Counted from the stretch's first letter, positions 1-9,362 are shown. The stretch: DNA of 64,000 nucleotides from Binatus sp049584895 (GCF_049584895.1 NZ_JBAUYR010000063.1:1-64000); one strand, 5' to 3'. Notes: generated by a model from the sequence alone, not told the origin. A program made the numbers and translations.

Positions 1-332
1 CATGGGACCTGGTCAAGCGCTGGAGCTATCGCGAGCGGCTCGAAATCACCGACGCCGCGCATAAGCAGGGGCTTGACGCCCGCGCGGGAAAAATTAAACT
101 TCAGGAGCTAGGCTACGAGCTGATGCAGATAGCGGCCAGGGGGCTCGAGCGCCAGCGGACGTTGAACAAAAGCGGCCAGGATGAGAGCATCTACCTGCTT
201 CGACTGATGGACCTGGTGCGCAGCGGCCACAGCCAGGCGAGTCTGGTGATCAGCCGATGGAAGGGTGAATGGAATTACGATGTTGGCCGTCTAGTGAAAG
301 GGTGCGCGTACGGGGCTGAGCCGATCCTGTAA
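1..332 (+). CDS. gshA: Glutamate-cysteine ligase, C-terminal part (cut by window edge)
   Basis: Only the last ~109 codons are present; the frame is open from base 3 and ends with TAA at 330-332. The translated end (WDLVKRWSYRERLEITDAA, then RGLERQRTLNKSGQDES, then SRWKGEWNYDVGRL and a final CAY block) resembles the C-terminus of the plant/alphaproteobacterial type (GCS2) glutamate-cysteine ligase, where a DE-x-L stretch and a final W-x-G motif are typical. That enzyme makes gamma-glutamylcysteine, the first step of glutathione synthesis, in the cytoplasm. Family assignment rests on C-terminal motifs only; the catalytic core lies outside the window. The next gene starts on the base after the stop codon. 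Confidence 0.7.
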   Translation, partial: WDLVKRWSYRERLEITDAAHKQGLDARAGKIKLQELGYELMQIAARGLERQRTLNKSGQDESIYLLRLMDLVRSGHSQASLVISRWKGEWNYDVGRLVKGCAYGAEPIL

Positions 333-1319
333 ATGCAGCTGAGATTTTCACAGATTCACGTCACGATCCTGAACTTCGTGCTGATCGCGATGCTGGCGAT
401 CGTCTCGGCGATGTGCGTGCGCGACATTATTGTGCGCAGCGTTTCCAATGAACCCGACCTGGCCTCGACCACATCGTTCGCGCGAATTGCTTCCAACGGC
501 ATGCGGACCCGCCCGTACTACGATCTGATCGTCAAGCGCGACATCTTCAACGAAACTCCGCAGGACACCGGGCCCGCGCCGGTAGTCGAGGCGGATCTGA
601 ATATCAAACTTATCGGAACCTCGCTGCTGAGCAAGGCGAAGCCGTACGCGATAATCGAAGACCCGGCCGGCAACGAAACGCTCTACCAGGTGGGAGAAGA
701 CATCCCGGACGCGGGCAAGCTGGTGAGCGTCGAGACCGACCGCGCGATCATCGACCGCGGCGGGCATCGCGTCGCAATCGAGATTCCGACGTCGGATCTT
801 CCCTCGGTGCCGCCGTCGCAGTTGGGCAGTGGGCCTGCCGGCCCTGGCGCTATCCGCGGGCCTCTGCTCAGGGGCCTCCCGTCCGCGATGCGGCACAGGC
901 TGCAAAGGCTCGGTCGCACACCTGCCGCGGCGGGCGACAGCGACGACAACGACGATAGCGACGACAACAGCAGCAAGATCGAGCTGAAGAAACTTGGCCC
1001 GGGAAAATTCGAAGTCAGCCGCGCCGAGGTTCAGCAGACGATGGAAAATCCCGCGCAGTTTTTCTCGCAGATGCGCGCGCTGCCCCATTTCGTCAACGGC
1101 AAGACCGACGGCTTCTCGATCTCGCAGGTGGCGCCAGGCTCAGTCTTCCAACAACTCGGCCTCCAGGACGGCGACCTGTTGACCTCGATCGACGGCCAGC
1201 CCGTCACCAACCCAATGCAGGCGATGAGCCTGATCCAGGCGGTGAAGACGGCGTCAGCGATCGACCTAACGGTAAATCGCGGCGGCACCCCGACGTCAGT
1301 TCATCTCGATCTGCGATAA
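333..1319 (+). CDS. gspC: Type II secretion system protein C (GspC-like), PDZ domain
   Basis: 328 aa inner-membrane protein. One N-terminal membrane segment (about residues 10-30) is followed by the GspC homology region (about 55-165, with DLIVKRDIFN and LNIKLIGTSLL, the usual GspC HR-domain pattern). A low-complexity Asp-rich linker (about 195-213) leads to a C-terminal PDZ domain (about 240-328, GFSISQVAPGSVFQQLGLQDGD). GspC links the inner-membrane platform to the secretin GspD. The ATG directly follows the gshA stop codon, so it is probably co-transcribed. No other gsp gene lies within the window, so this is an orphan or split locus. An alternative is a general PDZ envelope protein, but the HR region argues for GspC. 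Confidence 0.8.
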   Translation: MQLRFSQIHVTILNFVLIAMLAIVSAMCVRDIIVRSVSNEPDLASTTSFARIASNGMRTRPYYDLIVKRDIFNETPQDTGPAPVVEADLNIKLIGTSLLSKAKPYAIIEDPAGNETLYQVGEDIPDAGKLVSVETDRAIIDRGGHRVAIEIPTSDLPSVPPSQLGSGPAGPGAIRGPLLRGLPSAMRHRLQRLGRTPAAAGDSDDNDDSDDNSSKIELKKLGPGKFEVSRAEVQQTMENPAQFFSQMRALPHFVNGKTDGFSISQVAPGSVFQQLGLQDGDLLTSIDGQPVTNPMQAMSLIQAVKTASAIDLTVNRGGTPTSVHLDLR

Positions 1320-1360
1320 CCGCACGATTTACTACGTCTCCAAGCCCCCATCGCTTCTTT

Positions 1361-1390
1361 GTGTCATCCTGAGCGAAGCGAAGGATCTCG
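1361..1390 (+). repeat. Short dispersed intergenic repeat, single copy
   Basis: The sequence starts GTGTCATCCTGAGCGAAGCG and continues AAGGATCTCG. It shares its core with the two arms of the inverted-repeat element at 9131-9320 (GTGTCATCCYGAGCG-AGC-GAGG). It lies in the 194-bp gap between gspC and the acetyltransferase gene. No partner arm is visible nearby, so it looks like a solo copy. Confidence 0.7.
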
Positions 1391-1513
1391 CGCTAGCGCG
1401 TTCCCATCGACACTTCAACTTTGCTCGCGTTCGCCATCGTCTCTCAACTGGGCGGGTCCGTTGCAATCGGCTCCTATAGCGGCACTCGCTGAACTACGTT
1501 ACAAACCAAATTT

Positions 1514-2587
1514 ATGGAAGTTCGATCGGCGCATCATAGCGAGCGGGATGAGGTGCTCGAGCTGCTGGGGCATTGGTATGACGATCGCGGCGAGTTTTTC
1601 GCGCGGTACAATCAGAACGATCCTACTTTTCGCGATGCGCTCTGCCTCGTTGCGCGCGATGGCGGGCGGCTCGTTTCGACTGTTCAGATTTTCGATCGGG
1701 CCATCAATCTCGATGGGCAAACGGTGCCGATGGGCGGCATCGGGTCTGTGTTCACGCTCAAGGAGTATCGGCACAAGCGGGTCGCGTCGGCGCTCATGCG
1801 GCTCAGTGTCGATACGATGATTCGCGAGGGCTTCGAAGTATCGCTGCTGTTCGCGGAGCGGCTCACTTTTTACAACCAGTTCGGATGGCGCGAGGTCGAT
1901 CGCAAGTTCAGTATTTTGGCGGCCGCGGCGGGGCTTAACGTGCCGGATCGTTTCGTCATCGATTCGTTCGAAACCGAACGCGATCTTGCCGAGATTGCCG
2001 CGATTCATCGAGGGTACAGCGGCCGCTTCAATGTCACCGCGGTTCGCGACGACTCCGCGTGGCGTGCGAATCTCAAATTTGCGGGCAATCAGCCGCTTCA
2101 TCCCGGCGAAGGCTCCGAGGAGTATTTCGTCGTGTGCCGCGACGGCTCGCAAGTCGCGGCGTACGCCCGGGTGACGCGCTTTCACGGCGTCTCGATGGTG
2201 ATGGAGTTCGGCTACTTGCCCGACCGCATCGGGATCGACGCGATGCTCGCGACCTTCAAGTACCTCGGCGAGTCGGCGGCCGGTGCCCCCGTCACTGTTC
2301 GACGAACCGGGGATCATCGGCGGGCCGCCCTGCTCCACAGCGCATCGAAGCCGGACGACCCGAGCGTGATCGTGACGCATACTGCGCACGATCCCGCACT
2401 GGAAAACGCGCTGGGCGACGCCGGATGCCCCGTCGCGCATCACCTCGACAACAACTACATGTGGCGAGTGCTCGCGCCCGATAAACTCGCGCGACGATTT
2501 GGGATGACGGCGGAAGCCGCGTCGAGTCACGCCTTCGAAATCTTCGCCGATTCGCGATCCGTCTTCTGGACCGCCGATCGTTTCTAG
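1514..2587 (+). CDS. GNAT family N-acetyltransferase
   Basis: 357 aa. Residues ~1-150 form a GNAT fold with the acetyl-CoA binding pattern around GGIGSVFTLKEYRHKRVASA (motif A with the R/K-x-x-G/V-x-A loop), followed by LMRLSVDTMIREGFEVSLLF and the NQFGW motif typical of the family. The remaining ~200 residues are a second module, as in Eis-like two-domain acetyltransferases, but I do not see a clear SCP2 signature. Substrate unknown. The start ATG at 1514 gives the usual GNAT N-terminus (MEVRSAHHSERDEVLELL). A long open frame on the opposite strand is a codon-bias shadow. Confidence 0.8.
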   Translation: MEVRSAHHSERDEVLELLGHWYDDRGEFFARYNQNDPTFRDALCLVARDGGRLVSTVQIFDRAINLDGQTVPMGGIGSVFTLKEYRHKRVASALMRLSVDTMIREGFEVSLLFAERLTFYNQFGWREVDRKFSILAAAAGLNVPDRFVIDSFETERDLAEIAAIHRGYSGRFNVTAVRDDSAWRANLKFAGNQPLHPGEGSEEYFVVCRDGSQVAAYARVTRFHGVSMVMEFGYLPDRIGIDAMLATFKYLGESAAGAPVTVRRTGDHRRAALLHSASKPDDPSVIVTHTAHDPALENALGDAGCPVAHHLDNNYMWRVLAPDKLARRFGMTAEAASSHAFEIFADSRSVFWTADRF

Positions 2588-2693
2588 ATTTTTAAACAAT
2601 TGTTATACGCGCGTAGCGCATGTCTCTCGCCGCAGGGCGAGTTGTTGGCTAGTATCCTTTCGTTGTTCTGATGTGTTGCGGGAGGTGGATGCG

Positions 2694-3968
2694 ATGAAGG
2701 TTCTGTCGTCATCTGGCGAGTCGGCCGCGGGCACGGCGGCCCGCGCCACTGCTGTCACCATCCGAAAATTTGGATTTATCGTTTTGACGATAGTGATCGC
2801 CGCGCTGCTTTCGTCGCAGTCGGCGTTAGCGGCGCGACGACATCATGCGGCCGCGGCGGCTGAGGCGACCGATGAGGAGAGCAACGCCAGCACTTCGAGC
2901 ACTGCGCTCGGCGCTTATTCCGAAGCCTGCGTGCTCGAACCTACGACGGGGACCGTCATCTTCGAATCGCCCAATGCTCACCAGCCGTGGCCGACCGCGT
3001 CGCTCGCGAAGATGATGCTGATGCTGATCGTCGCCGAGAAAATCCACGACGGATCGCTGAAGCTGACCGACAACATCACCACCTCGGCCAAAGCATCTGA
3101 GATGGGCGGTTCGCAGGTGTATCTCAAGGAAGGCGAGACGTTCTCGCTCGACGACATGATGAAGGCGGTCGTGGTGCATTCGGCCAACGACGCGTCGGTC
3201 GCGGTCGCGGAGTATATCGGGGGCTCGACGGAAGCATTCGTGGTAATGATGAACCAGCAAGCGGCCGCGATCGGGATGAAGGACTCGCACTACTATTCGG
3301 TTCACGGCCTGCCGCCGGCGAAGGGACAGCCGCCTGATGTCGCGAGCGCTTACGACCAGGCGATTCTCGCGCGCGAGCTGCTGAAATATCCCGACGTGAT
3401 TCGATGGGCGTCGATCGACACTGCGCCGTTTCGCGCGGGAACGTTCATTCTGCGCAACACCAATCACCTTGTGCGGACGTATCCCGGATGCGACGGCCTC
3501 AAGACCGGCTTCTACGACAAGGCCGGGTTCAACGTGGTCGCCACTGCAAAACGCAACGACCTGAGGCTCATCGCAGTCGTGCTCGGGAGTCAGCACAAGC
3601 TGACCAATTTCAAGGAAGCATCCGAGATGCTGTCGCAGGGATTTCTCAACTACGAGATGCATCCGGTCGCGAGGAAAGGCGCGCCAATCGCGCAATCTGT
3701 CGCGATAACTGACGCCGATACCAACAGCATCAAGCCTGTTTGGGGTGGTGACGCTGGAGTTTTCGTAAAGCGTGGCGACGAGAAGAACGCGATCAAAGTC
3801 GACTACAATTTGCCATCGTCGATCGCAGCGCCGCTGAAAGCGGGTCAGCAGATAGGAACTGCAAATGTGACCGAAGGCGGCAAACCGGTCGCCTCGATCG
3901 CATTGCTGGCGCCTTCCGACGTCGCCAAAAGCGCCTCGTTAACTAAACGTTTATTAAGTATTTTCTGA
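2694..3968 (+). CDS. dacA: D-alanyl-D-alanine carboxypeptidase (PBP5/DacA family)
   Basis: Periplasmic serine peptidase that trims the terminal D-Ala of peptidoglycan pentapeptides. All three penicillin-binding motifs are visible: SxxK in TASLAKMM, SxN in VHSANDASV, and KTG in DGLKTGFYDKAG. An N-terminal hydrophobic stretch (IRKFGFIVLTIVIAALL) followed by ALAA is a signal peptide, and the last ~80 residues form the beta-rich PBP5 C-terminal domain. I chose the ATG at 2694 because GGAGGTGG lies 6 nt upstream; an in-frame GTG at 2673 is possible. There is an Ala/His-rich low-complexity segment after the signal peptide. Confidence 0.92.
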   Translation: MKVLSSSGESAAGTAARATAVTIRKFGFIVLTIVIAALLSSQSALAARRHHAAAAAEATDEESNASTSSTALGAYSEACVLEPTTGTVIFESPNAHQPWPTASLAKMMLMLIVAEKIHDGSLKLTDNITTSAKASEMGGSQVYLKEGETFSLDDMMKAVVVHSANDASVAVAEYIGGSTEAFVVMMNQQAAAIGMKDSHYYSVHGLPPAKGQPPDVASAYDQAILARELLKYPDVIRWASIDTAPFRAGTFILRNTNHLVRTYPGCDGLKTGFYDKAGFNVVATAKRNDLRLIAVVLGSQHKLTNFKEASEMLSQGFLNYEMHPVARKGAPIAQSVAITDADTNSIKPVWGGDAGVFVKRGDEKNAIKVDYNLPSSIAAPLKAGQQIGTANVTEGGKPVASIALLAPSDVAKSASLTKRLLSIF

Positions 3969-4060
3969 CCAACATTATTTCGATTTGTCGCACGAAGAAC
4001 ATTTCAGATTAGGTTTCGACCGACCGGCGTGTTACTCTTCAGGCGGTTGTTCCCGTCAGA

Positions 4061-4870
4061 ATGACTGCACGTCTGATGACTGCGAAAGATAAATTTTACC
4101 GCGCGTACATGGATTTCTTCGAAACCGCGGAGCGCAAGCGCCGCTGGAATCTCTTCGAGGATATTCCGTGGGATAAACTTTCCGCGAGCGCTAACACCGA
4201 GGAGCGCGCGATTCGGATCGAGACGTACTGCGCCGAAGAGATGTTCCTGCCGGATTACACCGAAGCCGGTAACGAGTTGTTACGCGGCGTGTTCGGGCTC
4301 GCATGGTTTCAGAACGCGTGGAGCTACGAGGAATCGCGCCACGGCCTGGTGTTCCGCGAATATCTGATTCGCTCCGGTCTGCGCACGCAGGAGCAATTCG
4401 ACAAACTCGAGTCGGACGTGTTCTCGCGCCGATGGAAAGCTCCATTCAAGACGCGCCGCCAGATGAGCTGCTACGGAGCGCTGCAGGAATCTGCGACCTA
4501 TCTCGCGTATCGCGCGCAAAAAGATCGCGCCGAGGTCGAGCACGATCCGACCCTCGAAGCGATCTTCTTCCTCGTCAGCCGCGACGAGGCCGCGCACGCA
4601 GGCTTCTACCGCTCGATGATCGAGATCGACATGTCCGAGGACCGCGCCGGCACGCTGTCGGACCTCGCGCTCGTGATCGCGAACTTCAAGATGCCGGGCG
4701 ACGGCCTGATTCCGGACTATCACGAGAACCTCCGAATCGGTGGCGGCGGGATCACTCCGCGCCTGTTCCTGACGCGTGCAGTGTTCCCGTTGCTCAAGCA
4801 GTTGGGCACCAGCCGCGACGAGCTCAAGAGCGCCACTGCCGCAGTAGTTCCACTGCGCGCGGCTTCCTAG
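4061..4870 (+). CDS. Acyl-ACP desaturase family protein (diiron, ferritin-like)
   Basis: 269 aa, close to the length of bacterial (mycobacterial DesA-type) members of FA_desaturase_2. Two iron-binding ExxH-type motifs are visible, EESRHG (about residue 88) and DEAAHAGFY (about residue 176), each in a helical context expected of the four-helix diiron bundle. The family introduces a double bond into acyl-ACP using O2 and ferredoxin, in the cytosol. An ATG at 4076 is an alternative start; neither has a strong ribosome site. It is followed 26 bp later by the DUF2333-like gene in the same direction. Substrate chain length and regiochemistry cannot be read from the sequence. Confidence 0.8.
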   Translation: MTARLMTAKDKFYRAYMDFFETAERKRRWNLFEDIPWDKLSASANTEERAIRIETYCAEEMFLPDYTEAGNELLRGVFGLAWFQNAWSYEESRHGLVFREYLIRSGLRTQEQFDKLESDVFSRRWKAPFKTRRQMSCYGALQESATYLAYRAQKDRAEVEHDPTLEAIFFLVSRDEAAHAGFYRSMIEIDMSEDRAGTLSDLALVIANFKMPGDGLIPDYHENLRIGGGGITPRLFLTRAVFPLLKQLGTSRDELKSATAAVVPLRAAS

Positions 4871-4896
4871 CGATCGTGTTATAGTTCCGTCCGGTA

Positions 4897-5820
4897 ATGA
4901 ACCGGAACCGACTCCTGTACGGGGCTGCGGCCCTCCTTCTGATCTGGATCTGCGGCAACCTGGCGCTTCACTTCGGCCTGAAGCATCACGACATTCTCCC
5001 CTACGACATCAACGCGCAGTTTCCGCTCGACAAACCATTCTCGCCCGGCGAGATCTATGCGTCGACGTTGGCCGCGATCATGGACCACGAGCTTCACACC
5101 GGCTTCGGATGGCGTCCAAACGATTTCTTCCTGTGGGGGCCGAAAGTCGCGGCCGATAATAATTCCGATCGGCAGCTCGGGATCATCCAAGCCATCCGCG
5201 AGACCACCCGAGTGTTCAAGGATCATCTGACCAAGGTTTCCTCGAATCAGTACGATCCGAATCTGGTGATCGCCGATACTGATTTTCGCAACGATGCCGA
5301 GAAGTGGATCCTGCCGTCGCCCGAGGGCAAGTACGACGACGGCATCCAGCATCTGCGAATGTATGTCGCCGGGTTGCACACCACACCGCCGTCGTCGCGC
5401 GAGCTCAACACGCGGGCGGTCGAGCTGGTCCGATTGATCCAGACGTGGACCGACCTCCTCGGCGACGCGCACGCGAATCTGTACCGGAGCACCAAGGACG
5501 ACGGTAGCCCGGTTCATAGCTGGGACTGCGACCATTATTTCTATCACTCGCAGGGTTACGCGCACGTGATGTACCACATGATGCAGGCGCTCGAGCGCGA
5601 ATACGCGGGGCAGATCAAAGACGACCCGGTCCTGAAGACGCTGTTCGACGATTCGATCGACGCGCTCGGCAAGGCCGCCGTGATGAAACCGCTAATCGTG
5701 ATGGACGGCTCGCCCGACGGGCTCTTCGCGAATCATCGCCGCAACCTCGACGCGTACATCACCGAAGCGCGCCAGAAGATGTACTCAATCCGCGAAGAAC
5801 TCGAACGCTCCCCGCTCTAG
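4897..5820 (+). CDS. DUF2333-like membrane-anchored protein
   Basis: 307 aa with one N-terminal membrane segment (about residues 6-26, YGAAALLLIWICGNLAL) and a large soluble part presumably in the periplasm. The layout (anchor, W-x-P-N-D-FF motif near residue 75, RETTRVFKDHLTKVSSNQ, DPNLVIADTDF, and DCDHYFYHSQGYAHVMYHMM near residue 210) matches what I know of DUF2333 proteins in proteobacteria, whose function is unknown. It ends 8 bp before the stop of the convergent sppA gene, and no terminator is visible between them. Confidence 0.65.
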   Translation: MNRNRLLYGAAALLLIWICGNLALHFGLKHHDILPYDINAQFPLDKPFSPGEIYASTLAAIMDHELHTGFGWRPNDFFLWGPKVAADNNSDRQLGIIQAIRETTRVFKDHLTKVSSNQYDPNLVIADTDFRNDAEKWILPSPEGKYDDGIQHLRMYVAGLHTTPPSSRELNTRAVELVRLIQTWTDLLGDAHANLYRSTKDDGSPVHSWDCDHYFYHSQGYAHVMYHMMQALEREYAGQIKDDPVLKTLFDDSIDALGKAAVMKPLIVMDGSPDGLFANHRRNLDAYITEARQKMYSIREELERSPL

Positions 5821-5828
5821 CCGCGCCG

Positions 5829-7646
5829 TTACAGCTCGATAAACGGACACAGCAGCATCACGCCGCCGCAGATTAGCAGTTCGAGCATCGCGGGGGCCCA
5901 GCGGCTTGGGATGCCGAGGGTCGCGGCGGCTGCGCGAATCGTCCACGGCGTCGAGACGTCGGCACTGCTGCCGCGAAAATCCAGCCATCGACGCTCGGCG
6001 CGATAGGTTATGAGCTCATGGCGTCGATCCTTGGCGATGTGCGCGCGATCGCGCGCGATTGCCACCGCGGTCGAGAGTCCGCCGACTTCGTCGACGAGGC
6101 CGCGCTCCTTCGCCGCCAGACCGCTCCAGATACGCCCCTTGGCGACAGCTTCGGCCTGCTCGGGGCTGAGATGCCGGCCTTCTGCGACCTTCGCGGTGAA
6201 GGTCGTGTAAAGATGCCCGACGGTTTCGTTGAGCTGCGCGAGCTCGGCGTCGGTCATCGCGCGCGCCATCGACATCGCGTCGCTGATCGGCGCACTCTTC
6301 ACGAAATCGAAATGGACGCCCAGCTCGCTGAGCAGATTGCCGAGATTGAACTTCGCGTACACGACTCCGATGGAGCCGGTGATCGTCGCCGGTTCCGCGA
6401 CGATCGCGTCAGCGCCCGCCGCGACGTAGTAACCACCCGATCCCGCCACATCGCCCATCGAGACAACCACGGGCTTGCCGCGCCCCTGCGCCTCGCGCAC
6501 CGCGCGCCATACCAGGTCGGAGCCGACGGCAGAGCCGCCCGGTGAATTCACGCGAAACACGATTGCCTTGACGCGCTCGTCACGCGACGCGCGATCGATT
6601 TGCGACGCCGTCGCGACGCCGCTGATATATTCGCCGGTCGCAGGCGCCTCGCCCGAAACCACCGGTCCGCTCGCATGCACCAGGGCGATTCGCGCGCGCC
6701 GTCCACGCTCGCGGTTGAAGATTGCGTGCCGCCGGTAGCGGGCGAGATTGATAAACACTTTGCGCTTGGACTCGGGATCGAATTCAGTGCGGAGGTCCTC
6801 GATATAGCCTTCGCGATCGATCAGTTTATTTTCGACCGCGAACTTTGCGCTGACGAATCCCGCCGCAATCAGCTCGCGCGCTTTTTCGGGAGAGAGTTGG
6901 CGCGCCGACGCGATCACCTCGATCAGGATTTTCTCCCAGTCCGCGACGATCGCCTCCATGCTCTCGCGCACCGCCGGCGACATAGTCTCACGGCCGAGAG
7001 TCTCGGCGGCGCCCTTGTACTCCTTCCATTGCAGGGTCTGCGCCTGGATCTTGAGTTTGTCCAGCGCGTTCTTGAGGAACACGCCGCCGGTCGCGACCCC
7101 GAGCATCGTGAGCATCGTGTCAGGATTGGCGACGATCTCGCCCGCCCCCGATGCGACCAGGTACTCGCGAAGGCCGGCGTCATCGCCTCGCAGCAGCGCG
7201 ATCACCCGCTTGCCACCGGCTTGCGCCGCGCGCATCAGGCGATGGATCTCGTGCGCGGTCGCAAGCCCGGCGCCGAAGCTCGCGATCTCGACGATGATCG
7301 CGCGCACGTCGTTGTCGATCGCCGCCGAATCGAACGCATAGCGGAGATGGTCGAGGCTATTCGCTCCGCGCCGCATGATCTGATCGAGTGGCGAGCGCGT
7401 AACGTCCTCCTCGATCGCACCCGCGAGCCGAATCACCAGGACGGCGTCGTGAGGTATCTGCGCCGGTCTGACGACAGCGAAATAGAAGGCCGCCACCAAT
7501 GCGATCCCGATTCCGATGGCGGTGATTCCCACCCTCCAATGGCCGAAGGCGAGTCCAATCGCGCCGACGACAAACAAAATCGCAACAACAATCCCGAGCC
7601 GAACCTCGCGGCTTATCCACAATCGATCGGTGAACGGATTCTTCAT
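5829..7646 (-). CDS. sppA: Signal peptide peptidase SppA, 67K type (S49 serine protease)
   Basis: 605 aa, the tandem-domain (long) form. Two hydrophobic segments lie near the N-terminus (about residues 16-60). The N-terminal S49 repeat supplies the general-base lysine in QWKEYKGAAE (about K209, matching the position in the E. coli enzyme). The C-terminal repeat supplies the nucleophile in VAGSGGYYVAAGAD (about S402), followed by the TGSIGVV motif. The enzyme degrades cleaved signal peptides in the inner membrane. The start at 7646 gives MKNPFTDRLW. It is divergent from the lipoprotein gene at 7699, sharing a 52-bp intergenic gap that must hold both promoters. Confidence 0.92.
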   Translation of the reverse strand: MKNPFTDRLWISREVRLGIVVAILFVVGAIGLAFGHWRVGITAIGIGIALVAAFYFAVVRPAQIPHDAVLVIRLAGAIEEDVTRSPLDQIMRRGANSLDHLRYAFDSAAIDNDVRAIIVEIASFGAGLATAHEIHRLMRAAQAGGKRVIALLRGDDAGLREYLVASGAGEIVANPDTMLTMLGVATGGVFLKNALDKLKIQAQTLQWKEYKGAAETLGRETMSPAVRESMEAIVADWEKILIEVIASARQLSPEKARELIAAGFVSAKFAVENKLIDREGYIEDLRTEFDPESKRKVFINLARYRRHAIFNRERGRRARIALVHASGPVVSGEAPATGEYISGVATASQIDRASRDERVKAIVFRVNSPGGSAVGSDLVWRAVREAQGRGKPVVVSMGDVAGSGGYYVAAGADAIVAEPATITGSIGVVYAKFNLGNLLSELGVHFDFVKSAPISDAMSMARAMTDAELAQLNETVGHLYTTFTAKVAEGRHLSPEQAEAVAKGRIWSGLAAKERGLVDEVGGLSTAVAIARDRAHIAKDRRHELITYRAERRWLDFRGSSADVSTPWTIRAAAATLGIPSRWAPAMLELLICGGVMLLCPFIEL

Positions 7647-7698
7647 GGTCTAAATTGGTCGCCTTTTTTGAGCGGTCCAAATAGACTACCGCTTTCTG

Positions 7699-9090
7699 AT
7701 GCCCAGGTCTGTCCTCATCCTGATTCTCGCCCTCAGCGCCGTGGCCTTCGCGTCATGTTCGACTGCGCCTGCGCCCAAGCCCGAGCCGCCGCCGTTTGTG
7801 GCGCGGTCGACCACGCTTGCGGTCACCACCGGTATCAAGGTGCTGACCAATGTCGCGATGCCGAGTGGGTTCGCGCCGATTCCGTCACGCCCGCCGATGT
7901 GGATGGAGAACGGCGAGGAGATCGGCGTCGTCGGGACGCAGGGCGGACACACGATCATGTACGGCCTCGGAGGCGCCGCGTGGCGCACAGGCAGGATACT
8001 CGCGGCGGAGACTGGACCCGCTGCCGCCGAGACAGGAACGATCGCCGACCTGGTAGTGAGTCCCAACGGGCTGACGCTGGCGACCGCGATGGTCGCGCCG
8101 GGCGCCGATCGAGTCGACGTGATCATTCGTGACCTGATCGCGACCGGGCCCGGCAACGTGATCGCGAACTTCAATGGCCGGTACGATTCGATCTCGATGA
8201 GCTGGCTGAATGACGCGACCATCGCGCTCGCACTCCGGCAGCATCCCGAGCCGCCCGAAGAGACCGGCGCCAGTGAGGAGGCGCCGAAATCCGATCCGGA
8301 TCAGGCGGACGTCGAGCCGCCGCCTACTCGCGCGGACGGATTGCAAGTGATCGTGATCACCGGCGCCGGTTCCGTCTTACCGCTGAAGTTGTCGTGCCCG
8401 ATGTCTGCGCTGAGTTGGAGCGCGCACGGCGTTTACGCGGTCGGCCAGGGCGATGCGGGCGCTCCGCCGGTCATAGTGGATCGACGCGCCGCGACCTGCA
8501 CGCGATTTCACCTGCGCCAGCCGATCCACGTGCTCGATTGGGACAAGAACGACGAAGGCTCATTCCTCTACGTCGCGCCCGACCCCACGGGCCACACGGT
8601 TGGCGTATTCAAGTACAACATCCCGACCGGTGCCGAACATCTGATGGGCGTATCTACCGGAGGAGCCGCGTTCGCCAACAGCAGCAATACGCTGACGCTG
8701 GGGAATCGAGAACTCACATTCAAGGTGGCGATCGAGCGTCCGCGAGAACCGGTCACCGCGCAGGTCGCGGTAGCGCAACCCGACCTGACTCAGATCGACG
8801 TGAAATCGCTGGGCTTCGACACGTGGCCGGAAATGCTCGCGCAGAGCACGATGGCGTTTTCGACCGGCGCCGACGAAGCCGCGATGGAGATTTACGCTCC
8901 GAGCAAGCCAATTCCCTGGCGAAAAATCGTCACCTACTCGATTCATTACGACAGTGCGTTCCTGTTAGCCGAAGGTCCGGCCCAAGGCATCGTCAATATG
9001 AGCTGGTCGCTGCGAGGACGCTGGCTCGCATTCCTCGACGGCGACGCAACGATCGGCACGGTGATGACGGTGCTCGAACCACCGAGGTAG
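7699..9090 (+). CDS. Putative lipoprotein with beta-propeller-like repeats, function unknown
   Basis: 463 aa. The N-terminus MPRSVLILILALSAVAFASC is a type II signal peptide with lipobox AFASC, so the mature protein should be lipid-anchored. The rest has repeated S-P-N-G and W-x-x-D/N-D motifs (VSPNGLTLATAMV, MSWLNDATIAL, LSWSAHGVYAVG, LDWDKNDEGSFLY, MSWSLRGRWLAFLDG). These look like WD40/TolB-type propeller blades, though no family is certain. An acidic low-complexity stretch (about residues 190-215) interrupts it. Function unknown. Confidence 0.7.
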   Translation: MPRSVLILILALSAVAFASCSTAPAPKPEPPPFVARSTTLAVTTGIKVLTNVAMPSGFAPIPSRPPMWMENGEEIGVVGTQGGHTIMYGLGGAAWRTGRILAAETGPAAAETGTIADLVVSPNGLTLATAMVAPGADRVDVIIRDLIATGPGNVIANFNGRYDSISMSWLNDATIALALRQHPEPPEETGASEEAPKSDPDQADVEPPPTRADGLQVIVITGAGSVLPLKLSCPMSALSWSAHGVYAVGQGDAGAPPVIVDRRAATCTRFHLRQPIHVLDWDKNDEGSFLYVAPDPTGHTVGVFKYNIPTGAEHLMGVSTGGAAFANSSNTLTLGNRELTFKVAIERPREPVTAQVAVAQPDLTQIDVKSLGFDTWPEMLAQSTMAFSTGADEAAMEIYAPSKPIPWRKIVTYSIHYDSAFLLAEGPAQGIVNMSWSLRGRWLAFLDGDATIGTVMTVLEPPR

Positions 9091-9130
9091 CTTTCGGACC
9101 TGCGGCTCCGTTCTGACGTCCCGATTTTTT

Positions 9131-9320
9131 GTGTCATCCCGAGCGTAGCCGAGGGACCCCGGATCTTTCTCGGCGCAAAACAGTTCGACCTCACTTAGGA
9201 ATCTTGACTTCCGGACTCACCGTAAGCCATTCGGTTGCGTCGCGATCGCGAAATGGTGATGGTCCGTCGGCCAGCATCCTGAAAGACTCGGGGGTCCCTC
9301 GGCTACGCTCGGGATGACAC
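9131..9320. mobile_element. MITE-like element with perfect 30-bp terminal inverted repeats
   Basis: The left arm (9131-9160) begins GTGTCATCCCGAGCGTAGCC and ends GAGGGACCCC. The right arm (9291-9320) is its exact reverse complement. The 130-bp interior has no credible gene. The element fills most of the 272-bp gap between two convergent genes. Arms, size and lack of coding capacity fit a miniature inverted-repeat element or a large palindromic intergenic repeat. No clear target-site duplication is visible. A related single arm occurs at 1361. Confidence 0.8.
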
Positions 9321-9362
9321 TAAAGAGCGCGCTTCCAAGAGATCACACCAATTCGAACCGGA

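Noticed and set aside
348..1088. Long open frame on the minus strand inside gspC
   Set aside because: High-GC codon bias shadow: arginine/valine/aspartate-rich, no motif, and completely covered by a gene with clear domains.
1499..2599. 366-codon minus-strand frame across the GNAT gene
   Set aside because: Arg/Glu/Ala-rich shadow of the acetyltransferase reading; no family signature.
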